From assembly GCF_046098205.1 (NCBI RefSeq), contig NZ_JBJURJ010000016.1, positions 124,001-188,000 of the forward strand: a stretch of 64,000 bases of DNA. The letters are read 5' to 3'. The position numbers and the translations under genes were made by a program. The notes below the pieces were generated by a model. The model did not search any database. It was not told the DNA's origin and worked only from the letters and a program-made list of their open reading frames with translations. Positions 8,716 through 16,651 of this stretch are shown one piece after another. The stretch comes from Paenibacillus_AR mesotrionivorans. Lineage in GTDB: Bacteria; Bacillota; Bacilli; Paenibacillales; NBRC-103111. The stretch's first letter is position 1. Each line of letters opens with the position of its first letter.

Positions 8716-9611
8716 CAACGTTCCACCCGGACCGGAACCGGCACCCGCTGGAATATGGATTGAAACAAAGCATCCAAAGCGCCGCCGTCCATCCTTGCCT
8801 CGGGCTGGAGAATTAACCGGTGGCCGAATACATAAGGAACCAGATATTTCACATCATCTGGCGTTACATAGGTGCGGCTGCGCAAATAAGCCAGTGCTTT
8901 GGCGGCCTGCAGCAGGGCGATGGTCGCCCGGGGACTGGCTCCTAAGAATACCGCTGTATGCTCCCTGGTTTCCCGGGACAAGTCAACCACGTAATCGGCA
9001 ATGGCCTCATCCACATAAATCTGACTCACCCGTTTTTGAATATCCTGCAAACCCTCCATATCCAGGACCGGTTCAAGCCGGCTGACGGGATGGTTCGTGG
9101 TATGGGTGGACAGAATCATTTTTTCCGCTTCCCGGTCGGGGTAACCCAGACTAAGCTTCAGCATAAAACGGTCGAGCTGCGCCTCCGGCAGCTCATGGGA
9201 TTCTCCATCTACGGTCACATGATGCTCCTCCATGGCTTCGAACAAGGCGGATTGTGTCTTCGTAGACGCACGGTTAATCTCGTCCACCAAGAGAATATGC
9301 GTAAACACCGGTCCCTGCCGGAACACAAAGGCCTCCAGCTTTGGATGATAAATCGATACTCCGGTAATATCCGTCGGCAGTAAGTCCGGGTTGCATTGAA
9401 TTCTCCGGAACTCTCCTTTTACGGATCTGGCCAGTGCTTTAATAAGAACGGTTTTCCCCGTTCCGGGCACATCCTCCAGCAGGACATGTCCCCCCGCCAG
9501 CACAGCTGTCAGAAGCAATTCGATTTCAGCGGCTTTGCCGAGAATACAAGCTTCCAAATTGGCCTTCAATTGCATCATCGTCAGCATATCCTTGGCAAAC
9601 TTTGTTTCCAT
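8715..9611 (-). CDS. MoxR-family AAA+ ATPase with an internal deletion of the sensor-1 region
   Basis: The product has 298 residues instead of about 318. Walker A (VPGTGKT, residues 48-54) and Walker B (ILLVDEIN, 106-113) are intact. After VTVDGESHE (to residue 140) the sequence jumps straight to LPEAQLDRF. Family members have about 20 more residues here, including the sensor-1 motif ATQNP. The missing piece is normally bounded by two LPE-like tripeptides, so an in-frame deletion between short direct repeats would explain it. ATP hydrolysis is probably impaired. The remaining C-terminal lid (DDVKYLVPYVFGHRL) is normal. Confidence 0.85.
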   Translation of the reverse strand: METKFAKDMLTMMQLKANLEACILGKAAEIELLLTAVLAGGHVLLEDVPGTGKTVLIKALARSVKGEFRRIQCNPDLLPTDITGVSIYHPKLEAFVFRQGPVFTHILLVDEINRASTKTQSALFEAMEEHHVTVDGESHELPEAQLDRFMLKLSLGYPDREAEKMILSTHTTNHPVSRLEPVLDMEGLQDIQKRVSQIYVDEAIADYVVDLSRETREHTAVFLGASPRATIALLQAAKALAYLRSRTYVTPDDVKYLVPYVFGHRLILQPEARMDGGALDALFQSIFQRVPVPVRVER

Positions 9612-9651
9612 CGCTCCAGCTCCTCTTGGTGGACTTTTCTTTAAAACAAAA

Positions 9652-9669
9652 GCAGCCGCCCGGGGCTGC
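9652..9669 (-). terminator. Intrinsic terminator of the blaI-blaR1-type operon
   Basis: On the minus strand the stem GCAGCC-CCGGGC-GGCTGC is followed by TTTTGTTTT. It separates this operon from the moxR operon downstream. Confidence 0.8.
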
Positions 9670-9675
9670 TCGGAT

Positions 9676-11001
9676 TTACCGAATGATTTTGATGAAACCT
9701 TGGATTCCGTGAAGCGGCGTTTCCTGCTTATTGTAGACGAACACGCAGTAGCTTCCCGCCTGTTCCTCTGTTATTTCCAATCCCTGTTTGGGCATGGCAA
9801 GCCAGGTTTCCTTGTGCTCCGAGCCGGTGTTATCCTGAAGGACAAGCTTGATCACAAAATCTTGACTGCCTGATTCCGTACGGATGTCATAACGGACCTT
9901 ATCTCCGGCCTGCAGACTGTAGGTTCCAGCCATCGGTACCATCGCCCTGCCTTCCAAACGTTGTACATCCACATCAATGATCTGTTTCTTCTTTTGCTTA
10001 TATAAGGATTCCTGCTTAGCTGTTCCTGCCACTATCTCTTGGTTTGCCGGGCTAAAGGCAAATACCATTCTTGCCCCCATAATCACCACAAGCGCGAAAC
10101 ACAGCAGGGAAATGCCTGTTTTTTTGGGCGTATTGTCCATAATGCGGAAGATCCGGGTCCGGACACTGTTGCCCTCCCTGTAAAAATGAGTGGATAAGGA
10201 GGTTTGAAGTTTGGTTCCCCGTTTGATCAGACTGATGATGGTTTCACTGTACCGTTGGCGCTGCTCCAGGCTGGTTTCCCGGACAAGTCTCTCATCACAG
10301 GAGAGCTCACATTGCACTTCGATAGACTTGGCCATCACATATACAATAGGATTAAACCAATGGACGGCGGTCGTAACCAAAACCAGTGATTTATACCATA
10401 GATCATGCTGCTTATAATGGATCAGTTCATGCCTGAATACAAAGGCCAGCTCGTCCGCATCCATGGGAAGAGAGGGCATTAAGATCATCGGGCGGAAAAA
10501 ACCGACCATCATGGGACTGGTAATGAAGGAACAAGACAACAGCCGGACCTGCTTGCGGATATTCATGTCCTCCTGTAAGGACTCCAAGAGCAATAAGGCT
10601 TTCGGATCGGTCACGTCCTCTCCCCAACGGTTGACCAAGCGCAGAAACCGCTGATGGCGCCAAACATTGTACGCCAAAATCACCGCTGCGCCAATCCCCC
10701 AAACCCCTCCGATAATCCACCACAGCGGAATAGATGCCGCGTGTTGAATCACGCCTGCCGCCAGATTGGCTTCCTCCATAACCGGAATAACGGGCAGTTC
10801 CGGTATGGAAACAGGGAGAAGCTGATGCTGAAGCTTGGGCCAGAACGGCAAAATCCAACCCAAGATGACGATGAGCCAGATATAATACAGCCATTTGGCC
10901 GAGTACCGTTTGGAAAGATAAGGTGCAGACGCCAGGTAGCCTATGGATAAAACCGACATGACAGCAGAACTGCCCAATAAGGTTGCCAGGAAAGCCGGCA
11001 T
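9676..11001 (-). CDS. BlaR1/MecR1-type M56 membrane metallopeptidase
   Basis: The 441-residue protein has an N-terminal block of membrane segments (residues ~5-115), the zinc metalloprotease motif HELIH at 191-195, another membrane segment near 300, and a C-terminal extracellular part of about 120 residues. That tail lacks the serine beta-lactam-sensor domain (STYK...) of true BlaR1, so the stimulus is probably not a beta-lactam. It lies 1 bp after the BlaI-type repressor gene. It presumably inactivates that repressor on sensing a signal at the membrane. Confidence 0.88.
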   Translation of the reverse strand: MPAFLATLLGSSAVMSVLSIGYLASAPYLSKRYSAKWLYYIWLIVILGWILPFWPKLQHQLLPVSIPELPVIPVMEEANLAAGVIQHAASIPLWWIIGGVWGIGAAVILAYNVWRHQRFLRLVNRWGEDVTDPKALLLLESLQEDMNIRKQVRLLSCSFITSPMMVGFFRPMILMPSLPMDADELAFVFRHELIHYKQHDLWYKSLVLVTTAVHWFNPIVYVMAKSIEVQCELSCDERLVRETSLEQRQRYSETIISLIKRGTKLQTSLSTHFYREGNSVRTRIFRIMDNTPKKTGISLLCFALVVIMGARMVFAFSPANQEIVAGTAKQESLYKQKKKQIIDVDVQRLEGRAMVPMAGTYSLQAGDKVRYDIRTESGSQDFVIKLVLQDNTGSEHKETWLAMPKQGLEITEEQAGSYCVFVYNKQETPLHGIQGFIKIIR

Positions 11002-11002
11002 A

Positions 11003-11371
11003 TCAGTCCCTCTTTTCCTTCAGCCATAGCATCAAATCATCCAGATCATGGTCATCAATCTTCTTGTCGTTATACAGCATCGCCACCAGACTTCTGAACG
11101 AATTCCCATGAAACCTGTCCATAAAATCCCCGGACTCGAACTTCAAATAATCTTCTCTGCCGATAATCGGGAAATAGGTGCGTTCCTTACCGTTTTTTTC
11201 GGTACGGACAAACCCCCGCTGCACCAGCCTTACCATAAGCGTAATCACCGTTTGGGCCTTCCATGCCTTTTCCTTGCCCAACTGCTCCATAATTACACTT
11301 GTGGTAATCGGGGGTTCATTCGCCCATACCACCTTCATCACTTCAAACTCAGTATCCGGAAGCTTTTTCAT
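11003..11371 (-). CDS. BlaI/MecI-family repressor
   Basis: This 122-residue winged-helix protein starts KKLPDTEFEVMKVVWANEPP and contains the recognition region ITTSVIMEQLGKEKAWKAQT and the wing WKAQTVITLMVRLVQRGFV, all typical of BlaI/CopY-type repressors. The C-terminal part would form the dimer and carry the cleavage region. It is the first gene of the operon with the M56 peptidase. A TTGACA/TAGAAT promoter overlapped by TACA/TGTA inverted repeats lies just upstream, which suggests autorepression. Confidence 0.88.
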   Translation of the reverse strand: MKKLPDTEFEVMKVVWANEPPITTSVIMEQLGKEKAWKAQTVITLMVRLVQRGFVRTEKNGKERTYFPIIGREDYLKFESGDFMDRFHGNSFRSLVAMLYNDKKIDDHDLDDLMLWLKEKRD

Positions 11372-11397
11372 GACCTCAACACAGAACCTCCATTTTC

Positions 11398-11445
11398 TAC
11401 AACTGTCTGTATTGGTATTCTACATTTGTCTTACTTTGTTGTCAA
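11398..11445 (-). promoter_or_regulatory. Promoter and candidate BlaI operator
   Basis: On the minus strand a -35 TTGACA (11440-11445) and a -10 TAGAAT (11417-11422) are 17 bp apart. Inverted TACA/TGTA elements at 11398-11411 (spacer 6) and 11408-11424 (spacer 9) cover the -10 and downstream region; TACA/TGTA dyads are the core of BlaI/MecI operators. Confidence 0.6.
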
Positions 11446-11473
11446 CTTAACCGTGCCTGCCATTCATCCCCTG

Positions 11474-12940
11474 TTACCGGAACAAAATCAGAATCTGGTT
11501 GGGACCGGTGCGCCGCAGTACGCGGTACCCGATGTTGTCCGAAGGCATAGCCATACCCCGGCTGTCCGGACGGCAGTACCTGTTGGGTAAACATGCCCCG
11601 TTGTCGCGCACCAGGAGCTTGCCCAGCATGCCCACGGCAACCCATTCCTCCCTCCGGCTGCGCGGCATGTATTCCAATGCCGAATCCCAGGCCTGGTTCA
11701 GAACAGGGCGCCGAACCGACCGTTCAGGTACGGCGATCAAACCACGGGCATCGAATACGGGCGGTATAATTACCGTTTCGTACAGCGTTACTCCCCACTC
11801 GTCAGTCACAAACTTATCCTTCCAGCGCAGCTCCCCGCTGTCTGACAGGAAAGCCGGCTTGGCGCTGGTCACTCCGAGGATATAATCGTCCCCGTCATGT
11901 GCGGTGCGTACCTTATCCTCTTCCAGCGTCACAAAATACCCGGGGCTGATGGGCTGTCCGGTCGCCGTTTCGAACATCTCTGCATAATCGGCTGCAGGGC
12001 TGCTGACGGTACCGTCAATTTTTACATTTCCGTCGCTTAAGATTTTTGCGGCCAAGCCGGGTGTCCCTGCATCTGTTCCATTGGCCAGATACCAGGAATA
12101 GGAGAGCTCATTGGCGGATCCGAATTGACCCATCACGTGCACACCCTCCAGCAGGTTGGCATTGGTGGACTGCCCTTCTGTATGGGAAAAAAAACCGGAT
12201 GCTACCGTGTTAACTCCTTCGGCGTGGGACGTAAATCCGCTGGCAGTATTAAGCGCCCCTTCCGCATGGGCATTCTGGCCGGAGGCCACCGTCTGATTCC
12301 CTTCCGTATGGGACAGGTCCCCTGATGCTATGCTCAGTTGGCCCTCCGCATGGGCATAGATACCGCTGGCTGAGGTTTGGAAACCCTCCGCATGTGACGC
12401 ACGGCCCGATGCCTGAGTGCCCTCTCCTTGGGAATGGGAGGATTGCCCGGTGGCGGAAGTCCCCTGCCCCTCTGCGTGGGCAGTGGTTCCGGAGGCAGAC
12501 GAGTTTTCTCCTTCTGCATGGGAAGCAATCCCGGAGGCTATTGTCTGATTACCCTCCGCATGGGCAAACAGGTTCATAGCGAACGTGTTGGAGCCTTCGG
12601 CGTGGGAAGCATTAAACAGCGCCTTCGCTCCAATTCCCTCGCTATGCGCCCCGGCCCCGGCCGCATTGGACATCAGCCCTTCCGCATGGGCTGCTGCCCC
12701 GGCGGCTACGGACAGATAACCCTCCGCATGTGCTGCAGTATTGGAGGCTACCGTATTGGAGCCCTCCGTATGGGAAGCATCCCCGCTTGCAAAGGTCTGG
12801 AACCCCTCCGCATGTGTGGAGCTCCCTTGGGCAAGTGTATTGGACCCCTCTGCCAGCGAGGCGGGCCCGGTGGCGCGGGTTTGAAACCCAAATGCCGTCG
12901 AACAGGTACCGGAGGCCGTCCGGTTGCATGGATCTGCCAT
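11474..12940 (-). CDS. YadA-head-repeat protein with C-terminal peptidase G2 autocleavage domain
   Basis: The protein has about 488 residues from the ATG at 12940, which has GAGGGG upstream; the frame is also open a little further. Residues ~10-285 are back-to-back repeats of about 14 residues with the pattern HAEGxxTxASGxxS, the left-handed beta-roll repeats of YadA heads. The rest, from about SYSWYLANGTDAGTPG, matches the peptidase G2 domain found at the end of Bacillus phage and spore fibre proteins, where it trims itself off after helping trimer assembly. No signal peptide is visible. It probably makes a trimeric fibre; whether of phage or cell origin is unclear, as no phage genes lie nearby. 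Confidence 0.82.
   Translation of the reverse strand: MADPCNRTASGTCSTAFGFQTRATGPASLAEGSNTLAQGSSTHAEGFQTFASGDASHTEGSNTVASNTAAHAEGYLSVAAGAAAHAEGLMSNAAGAGAHSEGIGAKALFNASHAEGSNTFAMNLFAHAEGNQTIASGIASHAEGENSSASGTTAHAEGQGTSATGQSSHSQGEGTQASGRASHAEGFQTSASGIYAHAEGQLSIASGDLSHTEGNQTVASGQNAHAEGALNTASGFTSHAEGVNTVASGFFSHTEGQSTNANLLEGVHVMGQFGSANELSYSWYLANGTDAGTPGLAAKILSDGNVKIDGTVSSPAADYAEMFETATGQPISPGYFVTLEEDKVRTAHDGDDYILGVTSAKPAFLSDSGELRWKDKFVTDEWGVTLYETVIIPPVFDARGLIAVPERSVRRPVLNQAWDSALEYMPRSRREEWVAVGMLGKLLVRDNGACLPNRYCRPDSRGMAMPSDNIGYRVLRRTGPNQILILFR
12126..12910. repeat. Coding tandem repeats (~42 bp period) inside the fibre gene
   Basis: About 18 degenerate repeats of 42 bp encode the HAEG-containing units. 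In the plus-strand text they appear as recurring 'ccctccgcatgggc'-like words. Codons vary between units, so this is an old array under protein-level selection. Confidence 0.85.
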
Positions 12941-13113
12941 AACCATCCCCTCTTTCATAAATTCTATTTCTGCTATTCTATTGGTTTGCCGGTGAAGAGG
13001 AACGGCTAATCTACAATATTTGCGACAAATGTATTAACCGCCGCCAAACCCGCGAATCCCTTTCTTTGCCATTGGTTATACTGAAGCCGAAGGATTCTAT
13101 ACGAGACGGAGGC

Positions 13114-13287
13114 ATGAACGTGACATACCGGGATTTTAGCCCTGCCGAGCTGGACGACACCGCTGTCGCAGCTCTCAAAAGCTTTGAAACCGAACTCAGC
13201 AGCAAGGCCCATCAAAACATTGTGCTGATTGCCTACACCGCCAATGGTAATGACCATGAGCAAAAGACAGGCGGTATCAATAACTGA
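13114..13287 (+). CDS. Small hypothetical protein, 57 residues
   Basis: An ORF from the ATG at 13114 encodes MNVTYRDFSPAELDDTAVAA and continues to a TGA just before a strong terminator. GGAGG sits only one base before the ATG, which is tight, and the frame is open upstream to a TTG at 13066. The protein is acidic with a short nonpolar centre (NIVLIAYTA) and has no family I recognise. It is divergent from the fibre gene. Presence of its own terminator supports it as a real gene. Confidence 0.5.
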   Translation: MNVTYRDFSPAELDDTAVAALKSFETELSSKAHQNIVLIAYTANGNDHEQKTGGINN

Positions 13288-13302
13288 ACCTCGCGTATAA
13301 AC

Positions 13303-13337
13303 AAGGGACCCGCCTTATCTTTCCCGGCAGGTCCCTT
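13303..13337. terminator. Bidirectional intrinsic terminator
   Basis: A perfect 8-bp stem AAGGGACC / GGTCCCTT encloses 19 bases. It lies between the convergent 57-residue ORF and the GH28-like gene, with moderately T-rich sequence on both sides. Confidence 0.7.
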
Positions 13338-13351
13338 GCGGTTTATTCGGT

Positions 13352-16300
13352 TTATTGGCCTCTTACCAAAGCATCATCAAAAACCACATCTACAGAGGTT
13401 GTCCGGAGGCCTACCTTGCCTGTTGTTAATTCGGTAACCGGATTGGTCCATTCCATTTTCAGCGCTCCATCCACATAGGCCTTGATATTATTGCCTTGAA
13501 CGGCTGCTTTAATGGAATACCACTGTTTTGGAGTAGCTGTGAAGGGAGTGCTGGATACAGCGGTCAAGGTTCCATCCACACATTTAAAGAGCTCTAAGGT
13601 GCTCGCGGAGGAATTGACCCGGTACATATAATAATTGTTGGCATCCTTGACCCGGAAAACAATCCCCGCATTCGCATTGGAAATGGGAAGCTTCACCTTG
13701 GCTTCGAACACATAATCCGTCCATACGCTGCCCGCGGTGATCAGAGCTGCTGCCGATGCCTTTTGGGCCAGCACCTTGCTGCCGTCTGTTTCCACGCTCC
13801 ATGTTCCTCCGGAGGGAGTCCATCCTGCTGTATTGCCATCCTCGAAATTGTCGCTGAACAAGCTAACCGTAAATCCGGGATTGGGCACAGGCTCATTTAC
13901 ATCCGTGATTTGGACCGTGAAGCTTTTCTCAACAAAGAGTCCGCCGGAATCCAGGCTTCTCACCCGGATGCTGTAGCTGTTTTTGGCCTCGTAATCCGGC
14001 TTAATCCCCAGGATCAGAGATCCCTCAGATATAGTAAAACTGCCGTTGTCTTTGTCCCCGTTGCCTGCCACCAGCGTATAGATAAAGCTTTCGCCAGAGT
14101 CCGGATCGGTGCTGGAGAATATGCCTACCATTCCTCCTGCCGTGGTGTTTTCGGGTACGCGGCTATTGGACAAGACGATGTTTACAGGCGAATGGTTAAT
14201 GGCCATCACAACAGCATCATCATATAGCACGTCCACAGAGGTTGTCCGGAAGCCCACCTTCCCAGATGTCAATTCGGTAACCGGATTGGTCCAATCGGTT
14301 TTTAGGGCTCCGTCCACATAGGCTTTGATTGTATTCCCTTCTGCAACTGCCTTAAGGGTATACCACTGCTTCGGCACAGCTATAAAATCGGTGCTGGACA
14401 CCATGGTCAAGGTTCCATTAATGCTTTTGTACAGCTCCAGAGTTTTGGCCGTTGAATTGATGCGGTACATATAGTAGTTATTGGCATCCTTCACCCGGAA
14501 GGCAATACCCACATTGGCATTGGTGTAAGGCACCTGAACCTTGGCTTCAAAGGTATAATCCGTCCAGGCGCTGCCTGCCGTAATAAGCGCTGTCGTCAGA
14601 GCCTTCTGGGTTAACACCTTGGTGTCATCCGTAACCACATTCCAGGTGCCGCCGGCGGCCGTCCATCCGTTGGCATTTCCGTCTTCGAAATCGTCGCTGA
14701 ACAATGGGGATTTGGAGTTAGCAATGATCACGTTTTTCACATTTTCGTTGGCGATGTTAATATTCAGGTCATCTATGCTTGTGGCAAGCTTGCCTCCGAC
14801 ATACACATCCGTGAACGTGACTCCATCAATGATCCCGCCGTTTGTGACATTCCCCGAAAGTCTGGAATTTTGGCTTCCCGTTTCCCGGACGTTGACATTT
14901 CTGACCAGCACGCTGCTCACATTGCCGGAGGTGCTGGTGGACAAGCCCAGCCAATAATTCCCGAATTGATTAATGCCGACACGCTCGATATCGATATTCT
15001 CAAAGGTGATCCCCCTTGCCCAGCCTTCTTCAGGTAAAGTGTTGCTGGTATACCCGTGATCCACCAGCAGCGCTCTTGCGCTCTGATACACATACGAATT
15101 CCGGACGGTGACGCCTATCTGTGGTGTGCAGATGCCCATGCCGATCTTGAAGGCTACGCACCGGGTCCACGCGAAGCAATCCTCAAACACCACATTTTCC
15201 AGATGCTCGATGGCGCCCGGCCAGTCCTTGGACATGCCTTTTTGCGGCCAGGTTTTAGTGGAATAGGTGTCGTCATCCGATATAGCAATGGCATGCTTGA
15301 CCAATACGTTCTGGCTTTCGTTAATGTCCAGGGCGTCATTCTCGATTTTGTACAAATCCTGGAAACCCTTGTAATTGGTAATGGTCACGTTATCGGAACG
15401 GACCACCATGAACATCCAGAACCCGGCGTCCCGCAGGATTAAACCGTCAAAGGTAAAATTGCTGGTTTGAATGGGAACCAGCAGATTATTCAGGAACCCT
15501 TCCCCCTGCTTATGGGTTGCCGGCGGAGCCGTCATTATACGCTCCCGCATTTCAATTCCTTTGCCGTCAATGGTTCCGCGTCCCCGTACCGTAATATTGC
15601 TGGAGTCCACAGCGGTCCGGATAAAATAGGTGCCGTCCGCATTGCGGGAATCCTTCCGAAAGTCATTCCGGTAGTCCTCACCCCTGCCGGTGCCGACAAT
15701 AACGGCGCCTCCCGCCAAGTAGAAGGTTACATTGCTTTTTAACGTAAGATTGGCGCATTTATAGACGCCGGCCGGAATGAATACTGTGCCTCCGCCTGCC
15801 TGATTGGCATCGTCAATGGCCTTCTGGATAGCAGTAGTTGCCATTGCAGAACCCGTACTGTTGGCATTATAGGGAGAACTGGTTACATTGTAGATGCCCG
15901 GGCCCGAAGAAGCGGGAATATCCGTTTCCAACGGATCCGCGGCAATGACGATTTTCTTGAGATTGTTAATTTTAACGATGACATAGGTGGAGGAGGTCAA
16001 GGTAAAGCTCAGCTTTTTGCCGCTGACGGTCCCTTTGATGTTCTTGGACATGGGGCTGATGGAAAAGGAGGAGATATTTTCACTTGCCGTAACCTCAAGA
16101 TTGATGCTTCCGGAAAAAGAAAATTGCGCATAGTCATAATCCCCCACATAGCTGATTACCGGCACATTGCTGCCGTTAACTTGTAAGGAAAATACACTGG
16201 AGGCGGTGTAAATGGAGGGCATGGGATAGTTCTGCAGCACGGTAGGTCCTGCCGCAGCTGCTTCCAATGAAGGCTCGGAGGCGTCCATATTCTGAAGCGG

Positions 16301-16426
16301 AGCTTCGGCGCCTGCAGAAGTGGTAATGAATTGCTCAAACGTTTCTTCCGCAGCGGCCATCTGCGGGATTAAACCTGTGAGCATAACGGTAAGCAATAAG
16401 ACAATCAATAAACTTCTTTTCCTCAT
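13352..16426 (-). CDS. Secreted GH28-like beta-helix protein with two LamG-like modules and a cadherin-like module
   Basis: This 1024-residue protein has a signal peptide (residues 1-26, cleavage near AAA-EE). Residues ~180-575 form a right-handed beta-helix of the polygalacturonase (GH28)/pectate-lyase-3 superfamily. The start is marked by AIQKAIDDANQAGGGTVFIP, and it keeps NDALDI, SDDD and FKIG, which resemble the GH28 NTD, DD and RIK motifs. A LamG-like module (~578-745), a cadherin-like module (~750-850, ending ITDVNEP) and a second near-identical LamG-like module (~855-1024) follow. It likely attacks pectic or related plant polysaccharide outside the cell, with the modules binding it. 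A perfect cre site lies upstream. Confidence 0.82.
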   Translation of the reverse strand: MRKRSLLIVLLLTVMLTGLIPQMAAAEETFEQFITTSAGAEAPLQNMDASEPSLEAAAAGPTVLQNYPMPSIYTASSVFSLQVNGSNVPVISYVGDYDYAQFSFSGSINLEVTASENISSFSISPMSKNIKGTVSGKKLSFTLTSSTYVIVKINNLKKIVIAADPLETDIPASSGPGIYNVTSSPYNANSTGSAMATTAIQKAIDDANQAGGGTVFIPAGVYKCANLTLKSNVTFYLAGGAVIVGTGRGEDYRNDFRKDSRNADGTYFIRTAVDSSNITVRGRGTIDGKGIEMRERIMTAPPATHKQGEGFLNNLLVPIQTSNFTFDGLILRDAGFWMFMVVRSDNVTITNYKGFQDLYKIENDALDINESQNVLVKHAIAISDDDTYSTKTWPQKGMSKDWPGAIEHLENVVFEDCFAWTRCVAFKIGMGICTPQIGVTVRNSYVYQSARALLVDHGYTSNTLPEEGWARGITFENIDIERVGINQFGNYWLGLSTSTSGNVSSVLVRNVNVRETGSQNSRLSGNVTNGGIIDGVTFTDVYVGGKLATSIDDLNINIANENVKNVIIANSKSPLFSDDFEDGNANGWTAAGGTWNVVTDDTKVLTQKALTTALITAGSAWTDYTFEAKVQVPYTNANVGIAFRVKDANNYYMYRINSTAKTLELYKSINGTLTMVSSTDFIAVPKQWYTLKAVAEGNTIKAYVDGALKTDWTNPVTELTSGKVGFRTTSVDVLYDDAVVMAINHSPVNIVLSNSRVPENTTAGGMVGIFSSTDPDSGESFIYTLVAGNGDKDNGSFTISEGSLILGIKPDYEAKNSYSIRVRSLDSGGLFVEKSFTVQITDVNEPVPNPGFTVSLFSDNFEDGNTAGWTPSGGTWSVETDGSKVLAQKASAAALITAGSVWTDYVFEAKVKLPISNANAGIVFRVKDANNYYMYRVNSSASTLELFKCVDGTLTAVSSTPFTATPKQWYSIKAAVQGNNIKAYVDGALKMEWTNPVTELTTGKVGLRTTSVDVVFDDALVRGQ
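13370..14710. repeat. Intragenic duplication of the LamG-like module
   Basis: Segments at about 13370-13860 and 14230-14710 encode the same module; most positions, including DDFEDGN, AFRVKDANNYYMYR and KQWYT/SIKA, are shared. The two copies are separated by the cadherin-like module. Confidence 0.85.
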
Positions 16427-16479
16427 AAATGCCTCCCAGAATCATTTATTTGTCCGTCCTATTTCTGCTTATTGTCTTA

Positions 16480-16493
16480 TGTAAGCGTTGACA
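16480..16493. promoter_or_regulatory. Perfect CcpA cre site
   Basis: TGTAAGCGTTGACA fits the cre consensus TGWNANCGNTNWCA at every fixed position. It lies 54-67 bp upstream of the GH28-like gene, where bound CcpA would block transcription when preferred sugars are present. Confidence 0.75.
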
Positions 16494-16600
16494 GTAATGC
16501 GCACAATAAGCAGGCCATCCTAATCACGCCACTTCCTAAATTCACCTCCTTGTTTTTAAGAGAACCACCCATATATTGTAATTCCGTTTCCAAATAAAAG

Positions 16601-16619
16601 GAGTGGGGTAAGCCCACTC
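16601..16619 (-). terminator. Intrinsic terminator of the 182-residue orphan gene
   Basis: On the minus strand the stem GAGTGGG-CTTAC-CCCACTC is followed by CTTTTATTT. Confidence 0.82.
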
Positions 16620-16651
16620 TCAAGGGAAACTATTGTACTGCTCTTAACCTA

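Noticed and set aside
12126..12910. Regular repeats that look like a CRISPR array in the raw text
   Set aside because: Period is 42 bp without unique spacers, and the whole stretch is an open reading frame of HAEG protein repeats.
16440..16475. Fourth copy of the pectin-locus motif upstream of the GH28-like gene
   Set aside because: Only a short stretch (GAAATAGGACGGAC on the minus strand) resembles it; the central ATATTCATTTC part is missing.
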